From: Harmothoe impar | Lineage: Eukaryota > Annelida > Polychaeta > Phyllodocida > Polynoidae | Direction of reading: 5' to 3' | Length of the DNA: 64,000 nucleotides | Assembly: GCA_947462335.1 (NCBI GenBank) | Contig: OX381708.1 | Location: 38,629,377 to 38,693,376, forward strand | In this document: positions 1 through 38,900 of the stretch, one piece after another | Numbering within the stretch: the first letter of the stretch is position 1 | How the letters are laid out: the number at the start of each line of letters is the position of its first letter | The notes under the pieces: model-generated | Told to the model about the DNA's origin: nothing | Database searches by the model: none | The model's input: only the letters and a program-made list of their open reading frames with translations | Made by a program: the position numbers and the translations under genes

Positions 1-71
1 TCTCATTTTACAAGCATGTTTATATAAAGTTTGCCTTTACAGTCACATCTCACCTTTCTGTTCTCCACTAG

Positions 72-26587
<26,516 letters not shown>

Positions 26588-29500
26588 CAGCAAAATCAAA
26601 ACTAACTATTCAATCTATGTAATGTATTGATAAATGTGATGTATCCAACTCATATCTATGATAATGCATCCCAACAGTGCCACATGCTTGGGATGATTCC
26701 ACTATTTGAGTAGTTTGTAATGCCACAATAGTCAGCTGAATTAAGTATACCGGGTAAGGACCTTTGCCAACCAGGGTGTTTCAAGTGCATGGCCAGTAAT
26801 TATTATGAAAGTATTAAGTCAGCCAATGTAGATAGAATGACTTAAGTAATAAGAAGACTCTAGCATATCCTTTAATTCAGTAAGTTAGTCATACTACTCA
26901 GAGTTGGGGGGGGGGAAGGGCTATTTGATGTAAATCCGGCTTAAATAGCGAGCAAACTGATTTTCTTTTCATCCTTTCATTCGTGGTTTAGTTTGCTGTA
27001 TCATGAGTGCGTACATGTAAACAATCCAATGAAATGTGCCACATCTGGAATGCTTTGAATTCCTGAGGTTTGTAAGCCTACTGCAAAAGATAGTGTAATC
27101 CGATTTAGGTTCCTCACTGGCCTTGGGTGTTTACTAGTAGTAGATCAATGGGGACAAGTGATAAAGACTTACATGACAAAATAGAAAAGGTAACTACCTA
27201 GTACATATATGTACTCCATGGAATATCATCTATATTAACTAATGATGCAACAATATCAGCGACGCGTGTATGCGATATCATCCTAAGCTATTTTGCTGCC
27301 AACACCATGCACTGTGTCGTGAATGATTCAAGATGACTTGGTGTCGTGACAGAAGAATGCCATGTTCAATTTTAATGTATAGGACATTGTGGTGCTCAAG
27401 CTTTCTCCACACTGAGATGGAATTATCAGTATGGACCCAAGTGTGATCGTGGTTGGACGCAAGACATATCTACCTTTGTCCACAGTTTCATTCGTCCCAG
27501 TGGGCAATGGTTGCCATAAAGAAGACTTATAAGATTCCACATCTGATGCTGTTTGTAAATAGTTGAATGTTTTGTATCCGCAGATTGAAGTCATATGTGC
27601 ATTTGTATATATTAACTTTGCAGAGGTTTGGACACTCCACTGCGTGATTCCAAATACTGCCAAGAATGAGCGTTTTATCTTAGCAGATCCAAGATGATTT
27701 ATTCATTGGTAAATTACTTGACCAGCTAACCCATATACCTCCTTAACAGCTAGATTATTCCACAAGATAGAAAACTGCGTCAGCAATTCCAGAAACATTC
27801 ATTCTCATTACTTAATTACACCCACATTATATGCTCATGGTTTTAGTGTCCATGTACTAGAGTAGTGTCATTTTATGATGTGACATTTACAATATGCACT
27901 CCCATTCCATAGCTCTACATACATGTGGACATTAAATGAAATATAGAAATGTGTGGACTTTGTGTGGACTAGCAACACTAGAGCAACCGCCGAAATATCT
28001 TTCTTGTCATGAATAACCTTCAACTGTCAGCAAAGCTGCTTTTTTATATGCACTTTAATCGTCTTTGTATGTCAATTTATGAATATGAAATACCAGGTAT
28101 ATATAGAGTACTATGAGATTGACTTTACCTAGCGCTCTGCCGTCCAAGAGTTTTAGGATTCCAAAAAGCTCATGAATTGTGTAAAAAAGAATATGCTTTT
28201 AGATCAATATAAGAGCTCATGCAAATTTGATACCACCGAATTGAGGCATAATGTTTTTTAGCAAAATGCGTGGGGCTCTTTATAACTCTAACCAGTTGCC
28301 TGTCAATTAGTCCCTTTATTGCCCACCGTTTCTTGTCATATCTTGAAACATGTGATTCATAAGAAATAATAATGTATACCAGTATTTGAGATTAGTTTAG
28401 TGTCATCTAATAACGAGATTGTCCGAGAGTCCTCCATAGTGTGGATTGGCTCATACTGTAAAAGCTAGTAGTTGGAGAACCCCCAAGTGATACCAACTTA
28501 CCAAGCTTTCATATACTTTCAGGGTGGGTTAATAATGTTCGTTTTGTCCCGTTTGGGAATGCAACACTTTATAGCAATGCCAGAAAGATTCTTTCTGTCA
28601 GTTGAATCGACCAGCCTCACCCCTTTGTTAACTTAATACTGACCACTACATTATCTGTGTTCAAAATAGTCATATTCTGAACTTGGTTATGTTAAAGACA
28701 TTATCATGAACCTAAATATTCGGGTAATCACTATACGCTCTTCATGCTAAAATCAACCATTTAGACATGTCAGAGATCAGTGAACTCCATTAGTCAATTA
28801 AGTGCAATCAAGCACAGCATGTATAATCATCATTCCCTGCAGATATGAGATTGTAATAGGTGATCCTTGTATATATTTGCATAACAGTGGTGCTTTTAAA
28901 AATTCACAAATACACAGGATGTAGGATTAATGTATATACTGATTATACTAATTAAATACTAAATGATTATGACCAGCCGTTCTGGTACTGCATTTCATGT
29001 TATCTGTTAAACGTGCAGTATATGGAAATGTGATATATAGCCCAGCAATAGTGTTATCACAATTATCGCCAAAGGTGTTTGATGAGGGGAAATGAATGAA
29101 TAATGAAAAATAGCGACAGGTTAGTACAATATCTCATATTGGGAATACTATTGTGTGAGGAGATAGGTAGCTGCAGCCGGTTAAGACTTTGTCCATGTTC
29201 AACATGTAGAAGGGGTGTAATGTGTTTTTAGCCTTAGATAGCATACATTTCTCTACAAACAAAGACGTATTCTGTAACACTGGTACAAGCAATACTGAAC
29301 TGTTGAATATACTTCCAGGTTAAGCTAAATAAGTGTTATGTCATTGGGTTTCTCCCAAAGAGTCTAATTATTTTGTACATATGAATGAATAATGACATAT
29401 CCCTAGATCAAAGCTACAGTGTAAAGTTGAAGATTGTGTCATATATTTTGATGCAAGTGAATATATTCAGTACATAGATACTTGCTGATATACAAAAAAA

Positions 29501-30779
29501 GATGTATTGAATATACCAGAGAAAAGGAAAACATATATTATATATGTGTATCTGTGTGCATACTTATTCAGTGTTTAAGAATTCTGTTACACAAATTATG
29601 CTTAGTATATTTACTTTTTATGCACATGAAAAACATGTGTGCAATTATTTACCACTATATTGTAATTTACAGACACTTATCATGTGTTTATCGTCTAATC
29701 CCACTAAAGATTGTCCAGAACAATGTTGATCGTTGTTGGAATGTAGGTAATGGTTAGCCAAGTTGTGAAAATCAAAGTTTTATATTAATTATAACAGGTG
29801 GTGTTAAAAGATTGTATATGCATTGTATGTATGTATACATCACATAATCTTGAACCTGGAGTTAAAAAATGATAAAACTATTTTCAAAAATCTACTAATC
29901 AGTCTTTGGTGTTTCCTCATATTTGCATAGCAATTAAAGTTGGGATTGCATTTTGAACCCCATGATGGCCATCCCTAAAATCTGTACCCTTTGATGTTAA
30001 TAGTGATAGTGAAGTCATATTCACCAAGGGTGTACAGATCTGGACACCCGTCCAGTTAAAGTGTCATCGCCTGGATATCCCTCTCCTTGCCTAATCAACC
30101 ACTTAATAACTAGCCGCTCCCGTACTCATACTAAGCCTTTCTATCACCCAGTTGCTATACACTTGTTTCATCAGCCATGTTCCACTAGGGGGAGCCCCTG
30201 TAGAGCAGCTGGTTACAGGGGCTAACTCCTAACCCTGCCCCTGGGCCCCATAGGTTTAACATTGGGGCAGAGACACCTCTCACAATATGTCAATAATCAT
30301 ATAGAAGTAATACTCCCCTGGCTTAGGAATTTCACATGTCTAAAGGGAAATAGTGTAAGTATATATGGCTCTGATATTGGACCAATATCTTATTTCAAAA
30401 ATGATTTAGATCATGATAAATATGAGTGTAAAACCATAACAAGAGGAGGGGTGCAGGAGGAGGTTAATGGGTGTGAGTGTTGACTGGTAACATAAACAAA
30501 AACGGGGCACCAAGGTGATTGAATGTACCTTACTCCACCACAGGGGATGGTGTTAATCATTATCACAGGCCTGAAAATCTTATCTCTGGGGTAAGTGTCC
30601 CCCCTCCAGTGTCTGGTCCTGTCACCACAAGGTGGCTGGGGCTTCTCTCACCCCCCCCCCCCTCCTTTGGCTGACCAAGAAAGTGTGGGTAACCAGATCA
30701 GCCCCTGTACACAGAGGAAACTACCCAGGTTGACACTAGCGCCATCTACTGTTGACCACTGATGAAACCAGTGTATTGG
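26588..30779. other. RPTP 3' region and intergenic spacer
   Basis: AT-rich 26588-30160 probably includes the 3' UTR, but I saw no convincing AATAAA signal close to the stop. 30170-30779 is GC-richer and repeat-like. Open frames here (for example 27328-27663 minus) resemble no family known to me. Confidence 0.6.
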
Positions 30780-32030
30780 TATCCGAAATACAGGTCCCCC
30801 TGACTGTAGGCCCCCGGCCCACAAGCCCACGGAACCCAGGCCCTCCGGATCTGAGGTCCCCTGCCTTTAGGCCACCCTGACTATAGGCCCGCGGCATGTA
30901 GGCACAAATCTCACGTCCCTACCATACGTCCAACCCATAATCTTATTCAAATTCCTCACATCCAACACTATCTCTGATAAATAATATGATGTCCAACGCC
31001 CTCCCTCACATCCAACCCCTACCCTCACGTCCAACCCCCCCCCTCATATCCAACCCCTTCTCCATATCCAACCCCATTCCCTCACGTCCAACCCCTCCCT
31101 CACGTCCAAACCCCTCCCTCACATCCAACCCCTTCCCTCATGTCCAACCCATAATCGAGATTCACGTCCAACATCATTCACTCACATCCGGCCCCTTCTC
31201 CTCACGTCCACTACCTTCTCACATCCACTACCACTTCCTCACGTCCACTAGCACCTCCCTACATCCGCTACCCACGTCCGCTACCACTTCTTCACATCCA
31301 CTACCTGCTCCTCACGTCTGCTACCTGTTCCTCACGTCCACTAACCCCTCTCTCACGTCCACCATCATCTCCTCACATGCACTAGCCCTATCTCATATCC
31401 ACCACTTGCTCCTCATGTCCACTGCCACAGCCTCCTCCCACATGTCCATCATTTCCGTGGGAAAGTGGTAGTGGACGTGAAGGAGGGGCTGGGGGTTGGA
31501 CATGAGAGGGGGTGTTGTGCATGAGAGAGGGGATGGTAGTGGACCTGAGGGACAGGTGGATGTGAGATGATGGTGGTGGACGTGAAAAGGTGGTAATGGA
31601 CGTGAGAAATTGGTGGTGGACGTGAGGAAGTGGTAGTGGACGTGAGGAAGTGGTGGTGGATGTGAGGAGAAGGTGATGAACATGAGGAAATGGTAGTGGA
31701 AGTGAACATGAGGAAGTGGTGGTGGACGTGAGGAAGTGGTGGTAGACGTGAGGAAGTGGTAGTGGATGTGAGGAGATGGTAGTGGACGTGAGGAAGTGGT
31801 GGTGGATGTGAGGAAGTGGTAGTGGACATGAGGAAGTGGATTTGTTAGAGTGAAACAGACGTATGACAGTGGTTGGACGTATGGCAGAGTTGTGAATGTA
31901 TAACAGGGGTTGGACATATGACAGGCTGTGGCCTACAGACAGGGGCCTGAAATACGGAGGGCCAAAGGGCAGGGTGCCTGTGATCAGGGGAGCCTAAAGA
32001 CCAGGTGCCTAAATTCCGTGTACCATTTCT
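30780..32030. repeat. Large imperfect palindrome with 20-bp minisatellite arms
   Basis: The left arm (30780 to about 31440) holds CTCACGTCCACTACCACTTC-type units. The right arm (about 31445 to 32030) holds the complement, GTGGACGTGAGGAAGTGGTG. The outer flanks also pair: GACTGTAGGCC on the left with GGCCTACAGAC on the right, and CCATACGTCCAAC with TGGACGTATGGC. Confidence 0.85.
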
Positions 32031-33360
32031 ATTGGTTCTAACACCCAGTTTCTACTGGTTCCTACACCCAGTTCCCAACGGTACCCACACCCAGTTTTCC
32101 CACTAGCAGCACCTACTGGTTCCCACACCTAGTCCCACTGGTTCCCACACCCAATTCCTTCTGGTTCCCACACACAGTCTCACTGGTTCCTATGCCCAGT
32201 TCCTAATGGTTACCACACCCTGTCTCACTGCTTGCTACACCCAGTTCCTACTGCTTGCTACACCCAGTCTCAATGGTTCCCTAGTTCCCACTAGCAGTGC
32301 CAACTTGTTCCCACACCCTGTCTCACTGGTTCTTACACCCATTTCCCACTGGTTCTCACACCCAATTCCTACTTGTTCCCATAACCATTCCCATCGGTTC
32401 CCATATTCAGTTCCTACTGGTTCCTATATCCAGTCTCACTGGTTCCCACACCCAGTCCCAATGGCTCCCATACCCAGTTTCTATTGGTTCTAACGATGGT
32501 TACCAATACAGTTTTCCTGGTAGTACTTACTTGTTCCATCTAGTCCCACTGGTTCCCACAACCAATTCCTTCTGGTTCCCACACCCAGTCTCACTGGTTC
32601 CCATAACCAGTCCCACTGGTTCCCATACACAGTTCCAGCTGGTTCCTACATTCAGTCTCACTGGTTCCTACACCCATTTCCCACTGGTTCCCACACCCGG
32701 TCTCACTGATTCCCACACCCAATTCCTACTTGCTTCCATAACCAGTCCCACTTCATTCATTCAGTCTCACTGGCTCACACACCCAGTCAGTCTCAGTGGT
32801 TCCTACACCCAGTTCCTAATAGTTCCCACACCCGTTTCCCACTAGCAGTGACGGCTGGTTCGCACACCTAATTCCTGTTGGTTCCCACACCCAGTCTCAC
32901 TGGTTGCTACACCCATTTCCTACTTGTTCCCACACCAAGTTCTTACTGGTTCCCACATCAAATCCCTCTGCTTTCCACACCTACCCTCACTGGTTCCTAC
33001 ACCCAGTCCATATGGCTCCCACACCCAGTTCTTACTGGTTCCCACACCCAGTTTGCTGATTCCTACAACCATTTCCCACTGGTTCTCACACCTAGCTCCA
33101 ACTGGCTTCCACAGTCTCACTGCTTCAGTACACCCAGTTCCTACTGATTTAACACCTAGTTTGTGGGTTCCTACTGGTTTTCACACTCAGTGCTGTTTTC
33201 CCACACCAAGTCTTATTGGTTTCTACACCCTACTACCACAACTAGTACCTACTGGTTCCCACACCTAGTCCATACTGGCTCCTACACCCAATTTCTACTG
33301 GTTCCCACACCTAGCTCATACTGGTTCCTACACAGTTTCTACTGGTTCTCACACTCAGGT
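32031..33360. repeat. Minisatellite, 22-bp unit
   Basis: About 60 degenerate copies of ACTGGTTCCCACACCCAGT plus a variable CTC/CCC end. Long open frames on both strands are by-products. Confidence 0.93.
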
Positions 33361-35822
33361 GATACTTCCCATCATTGCCTGCTGGTTCCTGTCCCCCTTT
33401 GCAAGTCTGTCACCATGCTAAAATATGTCATGTGCTATCCTGCATTAGCTGCCAAATTAACAGCATCCATTTTTAACACTTTGAAATTAAATCTGAGATT
33501 GACTTTTTGGCCTTTCTGGGCCACTATATCTATTTTATCCATCCCTTACATATTAATCTTCATGCTTCACTGGTATATTGTGTAAATGGATTTTTCAGTA
33601 CCGAAACACTGACAGTATAGTTCGTCTTTTCGATAAAGTGTGAAGTACGGTCCATTACTAGGTGTATTAAAATTCATGAACTTGTTGAAGAACAGGTTAT
33701 GGAATTTATAGACAAACTTTTATGTCGCCTTCAAAACTGAAACTTCCATATTGCTTAAGTGAGCATACTTTTCTTCGACTTACTTCAAAATGTTGATAGT
33801 ATGACTTGATTCAAAACATAACAAATAAATGAATATTCAAACATTTTAATATCTTCATATATAAAGTACAATATAACGTCCACTGATGTTACCTATCTAT
33901 GCGCTGTACTTTGAAATGGTTGCAGGTAGCTGAAGAGATTTCCCTTGTGTATGAATTCTACTTTAATATGATTAATCAAAATTTTAAATATGCAGAAAAT
34001 CCGAAAAGGTACATTTAAAATTTTCAAATATAATGTCAAAACAAACTACACGATCTGTTACACCTATGGTAAAAGACATCTCCGCACGTACATATAACAG
34101 ACAACTGGGCACAATCTAGAATTGTGTCAGCAAGATGCTCTTGATGTTATTTCTGTATTTACTATTTTAAATAGTCATACATTTAAAGTTCAGAACCAAA
34201 ACTATATTTCTAAGTAAACAATTTTAAGCCCAGCTTTGAGTACATCATAATTGTTTTTTGAATAAGAATGGCTACATAACAATATACTGAAACGGTTGAA
34301 GAATAGCATTTAGACGATGCACTTCCCTTTCTATGCACCAATAAGGCAATATCGTTTGTTATATCTAAACAGAATTACGTACAGCTGTAGGTAACATTTA
34401 CAAATTATGTATGCAACACTTTAACCCGCTCAGGGAAAGAAAGTCCCCTGCAATCTCTTTCACTTTATATTCCTCTGGTTGGAATAGACATATCAACTAT
34501 TTTGACCATTGGATTGCCGATATGAGATCAGGGAGGTATAAACTATACTCTCCCTGATTAGATAAAACAGTATATACATTTGATTTGCGACCCAAACTAG
34601 GGTGGTATAAGTCATTATCAGAAAGGAGGGCAAATGGGATCAGAGATTGCAGCGTACCTGGTAACAAATTGTTAAATATTCAATAAATCTACAATTAAGT
34701 TCAGGGATATGGATTTCACTAGCAAACAGTATTGATATAGCGATCCTCTTGAATGATGCAATTCTGTATGACAATCTTTCCATGGAACAGGTCCAAAGCA
34801 TCTGGTCGCGTAGATTATATCGTCTTCCAACGTCCAGGAACACACGGGTACTCCGGGTAAAGTAGGAATCGTGGTGCTCGGGTAACATAACGTCCAATGG
34901 GGCTCAAGGGACTTGTGTATAGATACAACACTTGGCTCTCTTCTCTCCGTCTTCTTCGGTAGCCGCATACTACCAGACACATCCAACAATTTCTCTTCAT
35001 ACTCACGTTCTCTCATCACTTATGCAGGCTTTCAATCATCTTTCACACTCCAATCATCATCAAATAATATAAGGAAGAGAAGAAACAATATCCAGCACCG
35101 ATTTCACACGTCTCCACACGACATTTGGAACGGAAATGGATTTCTTTTTTCAAAATGCGTCATGGTGGAAGTTTTGCTTTGTTGGCTTGAGACAATACTA
35201 AACGGTTGATTATAGTGTGATATTTATGGCTATATGTACATCTTCTTGGCACATGAAATGGCTATACTAGAGGAACCCACTTTCCACCATGGCGCTACCA
35301 TACCAACCTGTATACTTACGGGTGTGTTGAGCTGTACCGGTTAGCACCATATTATCACAGACAGTGAGACTGCCTGCCTTATCAGCAAGCCTTAGCGACT
35401 GGATATGGAGGATAATGTCCTAATTTGAGTAGAAGAATAGGGACTACTATCTGGCAAATACTTGCCATATCACAGCTTTAATCTGCGTAACACTAAATCA
35501 CGCGGTGTCTCCCCCCTCCGGTGCTGCCACATGCTGTCGTGCATGTACTAGAGTGGGAGGGCGAGCAAGCATTGACTTTCTTTAATTTAAGGCTCGATAT
35601 AACCAAGCAGCTTGCGTGACAGGATCAGATGGGTTTTGAATTGTATCAGTAGTAATACATGCCACATGGCTACAGCCGCCAACTGTCATAACTCTTCAAT
35701 ATAAAGTAGCCATGACATGTGACAGGTAAAGGCCACGGTCCATCTGCTTCCCACTAACTGCTTTCATAAATCTGTCCAATAGCCTAAGTGAGTGAGCTGC
35801 TCTCTGAGCATTTCTATGCCTG
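33361..35822. other. ZFC3H1 3' flank / convergent spacer
   Basis: AT-rich. A minus-strand ATTAAA at 35581-35586, about 240 bases after the ZFC3H1 stop, is a possible poly(A) signal. A minus open frame at 34672-35019 (115 codons) matches no family I know and has no supported splice context. Confidence 0.5.
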
Positions 35823-35957
35823 TCACGTCTTGGCCTCTGTGTCTGAGCCCACTAGGCTGACAACATAGTCACTGATGTGGACACCAAGCCCACGGCACTG
35901 TGCTATGAGGCTGTTTGCACTGCTGGCACTTCCATGGACAACCTCATAGAGCAGGTA
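35823..35957 (-). CDS. ZFC3H1: ZFC3H1 last exon (33)
   Basis: YLLYEVVHGSASSANSLIAQ to SDTEAKT and TGA. Acceptor CTTTTCAG, phase 0. Confidence 0.92.
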   Translation of the reverse strand, partial: YLLYEVVHGSASSANSLIAQCRGLGVHISDYVVSLVGSDTEAKT

Positions 35958-38900
35958 CTGAAAAGAAGACAACACTAAACGTGTGAACATAAATTTAAAA
36001 AACAATATGCAAAAGGTTTAATATTAGTTTGTTTTTTTTTTAAATCAATCGTTTTTACACGTTTAAGGAGAGGACAGTCTTATCATGGATTAGATTTTTT
36101 CTGATTACTGTTATAATAGCGAAAGATACATTTACATATTTAATACTTCTGCATTTATTTAAATGATGCAATGCAAGAGTCCGATATATTGAGGCGTAAA
36201 ATGATAAGGAACTTAGTCCTAAGCAAACATTTGTAAGATATTACATCTTTCCATATGTGTTGCACCAATGGGTGATGTTGAATGGCCTGTTGAAACGTCT
36301 TCTTCACCTGTGTATATAGAGTAGATAGAAACATGGCGAAAAGGGGATTTAAGCTTTGAAAAAGAAAATGATACATCAGAACATTTGGGACAGACAGAGA
36401 TCAGGTTAGTTTATAACACATTCTATCCGTTTATACGTCTTGACATTATGATAAAGCATCTCCTTTTAAGAGGCATTACAAAACTATGTTTGATACATAA
36501 TTCACTCCTGAAGTCCCGGCGAATCGTTGAGTCTTGCATATTATCCACGCCTTGCGTATGACGCTGTAACCCGCACTGGAGTTCTGGTTCTTGTATAACC
36601 TTTGGGTTGTACGCGAGACCTTTCGTTAAATTTCTCAATACCGTATGCATGTATCTTACAATCCATTGGTTTAAACTACTAGTAACTGAAGTTGGCAATT
36701 ACCACAATATTCATGAGGCTAGGATATATATATATATAAATATATCTGTTGACAGTCAAGGTCGAAGCATGCCAATGCAATGTTGAGAATTACCTGGACC
36801 ATTCTCCATACAGATATACAGTTAAAAACTACAAACACACAACTTGAGAGGCATACATTCAATGAATCATGAGTCGGCAGAGTTTAAGGAAATTGCCTGG
36901 GTAATATTGGTACGCCTTACCTCGGAGTATGTGGAGTTCCACTGAGCCAGGCGCAGGTGGCTGAAAGAAAAAGGTCCATGTCTAACTCCTACTTATATAT
37001 AATTTTCTACAGTTAAGAAACAGCGTCAAAGATCAGCAATAAATAAAAAACTTCCCATAGATCAAGGCAGACTGTACATTTCTGAAGCAACATTCAACTC
37101 AATAAAACAGTCATAGAATAATTCTGGAACACAGGTAACATCATGAGCAAGGTAGGGTAGCATTACTCACAGAGCGAACCCAGAGGAAGATTAAATGGCA
37201 CAATATGAAAATCTATGTTACGTTTTCCACAGCTGAAGGCATCCCGGCTGGTCCATTAGTGCGAGCGTAGTGATACCGCGTGCCAGCGCGCGGTCCCCAA
37301 GTCGTAGTGCCTCTTCACATGCCCTGTAAAAGAAAGAGCACAAATTTAGTCAGATTAAAAGAGTGTTTCTCTTAACATTATTTCTGATCTTAATTTGAGA
37401 GAATACACAATTCGTTACTTTTATGGAGAGCTTAAATTGCACAGGCAGCAACTTTTAAGGAATTTTCAGGTTGTCATTGTGGTGTTCCCCATGTGGAGAA
37501 CACTATGTATTATGTTCTTTATGCAAAGGTTAGTTGATCACCTCTAGCCTGAAGAAGGATGCACAAAATATATCCTCACCTGCATATAAGCTGGACATTG
37601 CCTGGCATCATGGATATGAAGCGCTCATATATCGCAGCAATCTGGTCACGTGGCACACTGCGGATCAGGATGTCGATCATCTCGTTGTGGAAGCGGTAGT
37701 CTAACCAGGTGGCCCCATGTTGGTGCGGCATGGGGAAGCGGACGGGGGAGCTGACCAGACAGCGCTGTACCAGGTCACACAGCCGCGCCGTGACAGCCTG
37801 CTGCACGGCCACACTGCACGACATGGCCTGACCGTGGGTGTAGCGCAGGTAGCTGCAGGAGACAGCATACACACACTTCAGACACCAGAGCAATAACAAC
37901 ATACAATCTCCTAATCCATCTATGGTGCTTGTTTTAATTTTCTGTCCACACTTAAACCAATCACAATGTTCTGTAACTAAGCATAACTTTGAATGCACTA
38001 GCTTGTTAACAACTCAAATATATGAAGACACATGAACATTAATTAAGTTTTGGGTCCGGGCCCGTAGTTTTCAGACTATTTGCCTTGCTACGGGCCCGGG
38101 TGGCCCGTAGCAAGGCCCCAATTTTGCTCTACATGCTAGTTTTTACGGCTTGTGAATCGGACCATTATTAAGGTTTCTAGAGAGTAAAACATTTTACTGT
38201 AGGCCTTAAGAAATATCCGGGCCCACAGCATTAATCCCGGGCCCACAACTTTCAGAACCTGCGGGCCCGGGTGGCCCATGGTCTAAAATGTTAGTGTCTA
38301 CCCCTGCATGAATTCAAGTTCCACAACAGTGTTATGGACCATTAAAACTTCAGTATCTTAGAAGTGTATAGAAAATGTTCCATGCGGTTGTTAATACTGA
38401 CCTGGTCCACAGCGCCTGCAGATCTGTCGTGTTGGTCAATGTTGCGATGGCCGCCTCGTACACCTCACCCACCTGATGGTGGTCTCCTTGTAGGTCCAGC
38501 AGCAAGCTAAAGCGAGCGCACTATTATACACACCATACACTAAACCCCATCCCCTTTTTGTTAGGTCTTGTTCATAATCTTATCATGTATTAATTTAACA
38601 TGGGCTCCCCCCCCCCATATCTATAACTATCGAATATAAATATTTAATGGCTATGTTACTAGGTTAAGTTAGGGATAGGCTTTTGTACATGTTAGTGCCA
38701 AATATTTTTAACAGGTGTAATCTAGCTAACTAATTAAACTTTACAAGGACTCATACATCACCCTATAGAGTGATGTGGGAGTAACTGAATGAGAACAATG
38801 CTAGTCTGACAGCGCGCCCTCTCGCCCTACCAGTAGCTGAGCCATAGGTGTCGCCCAGGCTCTTTTTGCAGAATATCAGGGCTGACAGAAGACTTGAATG

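Noticed and set aside
27328..27663. Minus open frame of 111 codons in the spacer
   Set aside because: No recognisable motif, no splice context, AT-rich surroundings.
30986..31917. Open frames of 126-174 codons on both strands (Pro/Ser/Thr/His-rich)
   Set aside because: Products of the 20-bp repeat and its inverted copy in the palindrome.
32206..33585. Open frames of 89-182 codons rich in Pro, Thr, Ser, Trp, His
   Set aside because: Products of the 22-bp minisatellite; no splice or protein-family support.
34672..35019. Minus open frame of 115 codons downstream of ZFC3H1
   Set aside because: Considered as an extra exon, but ZFC3H1 already ends with a supported stop at 35823 and the frame has no known motif.
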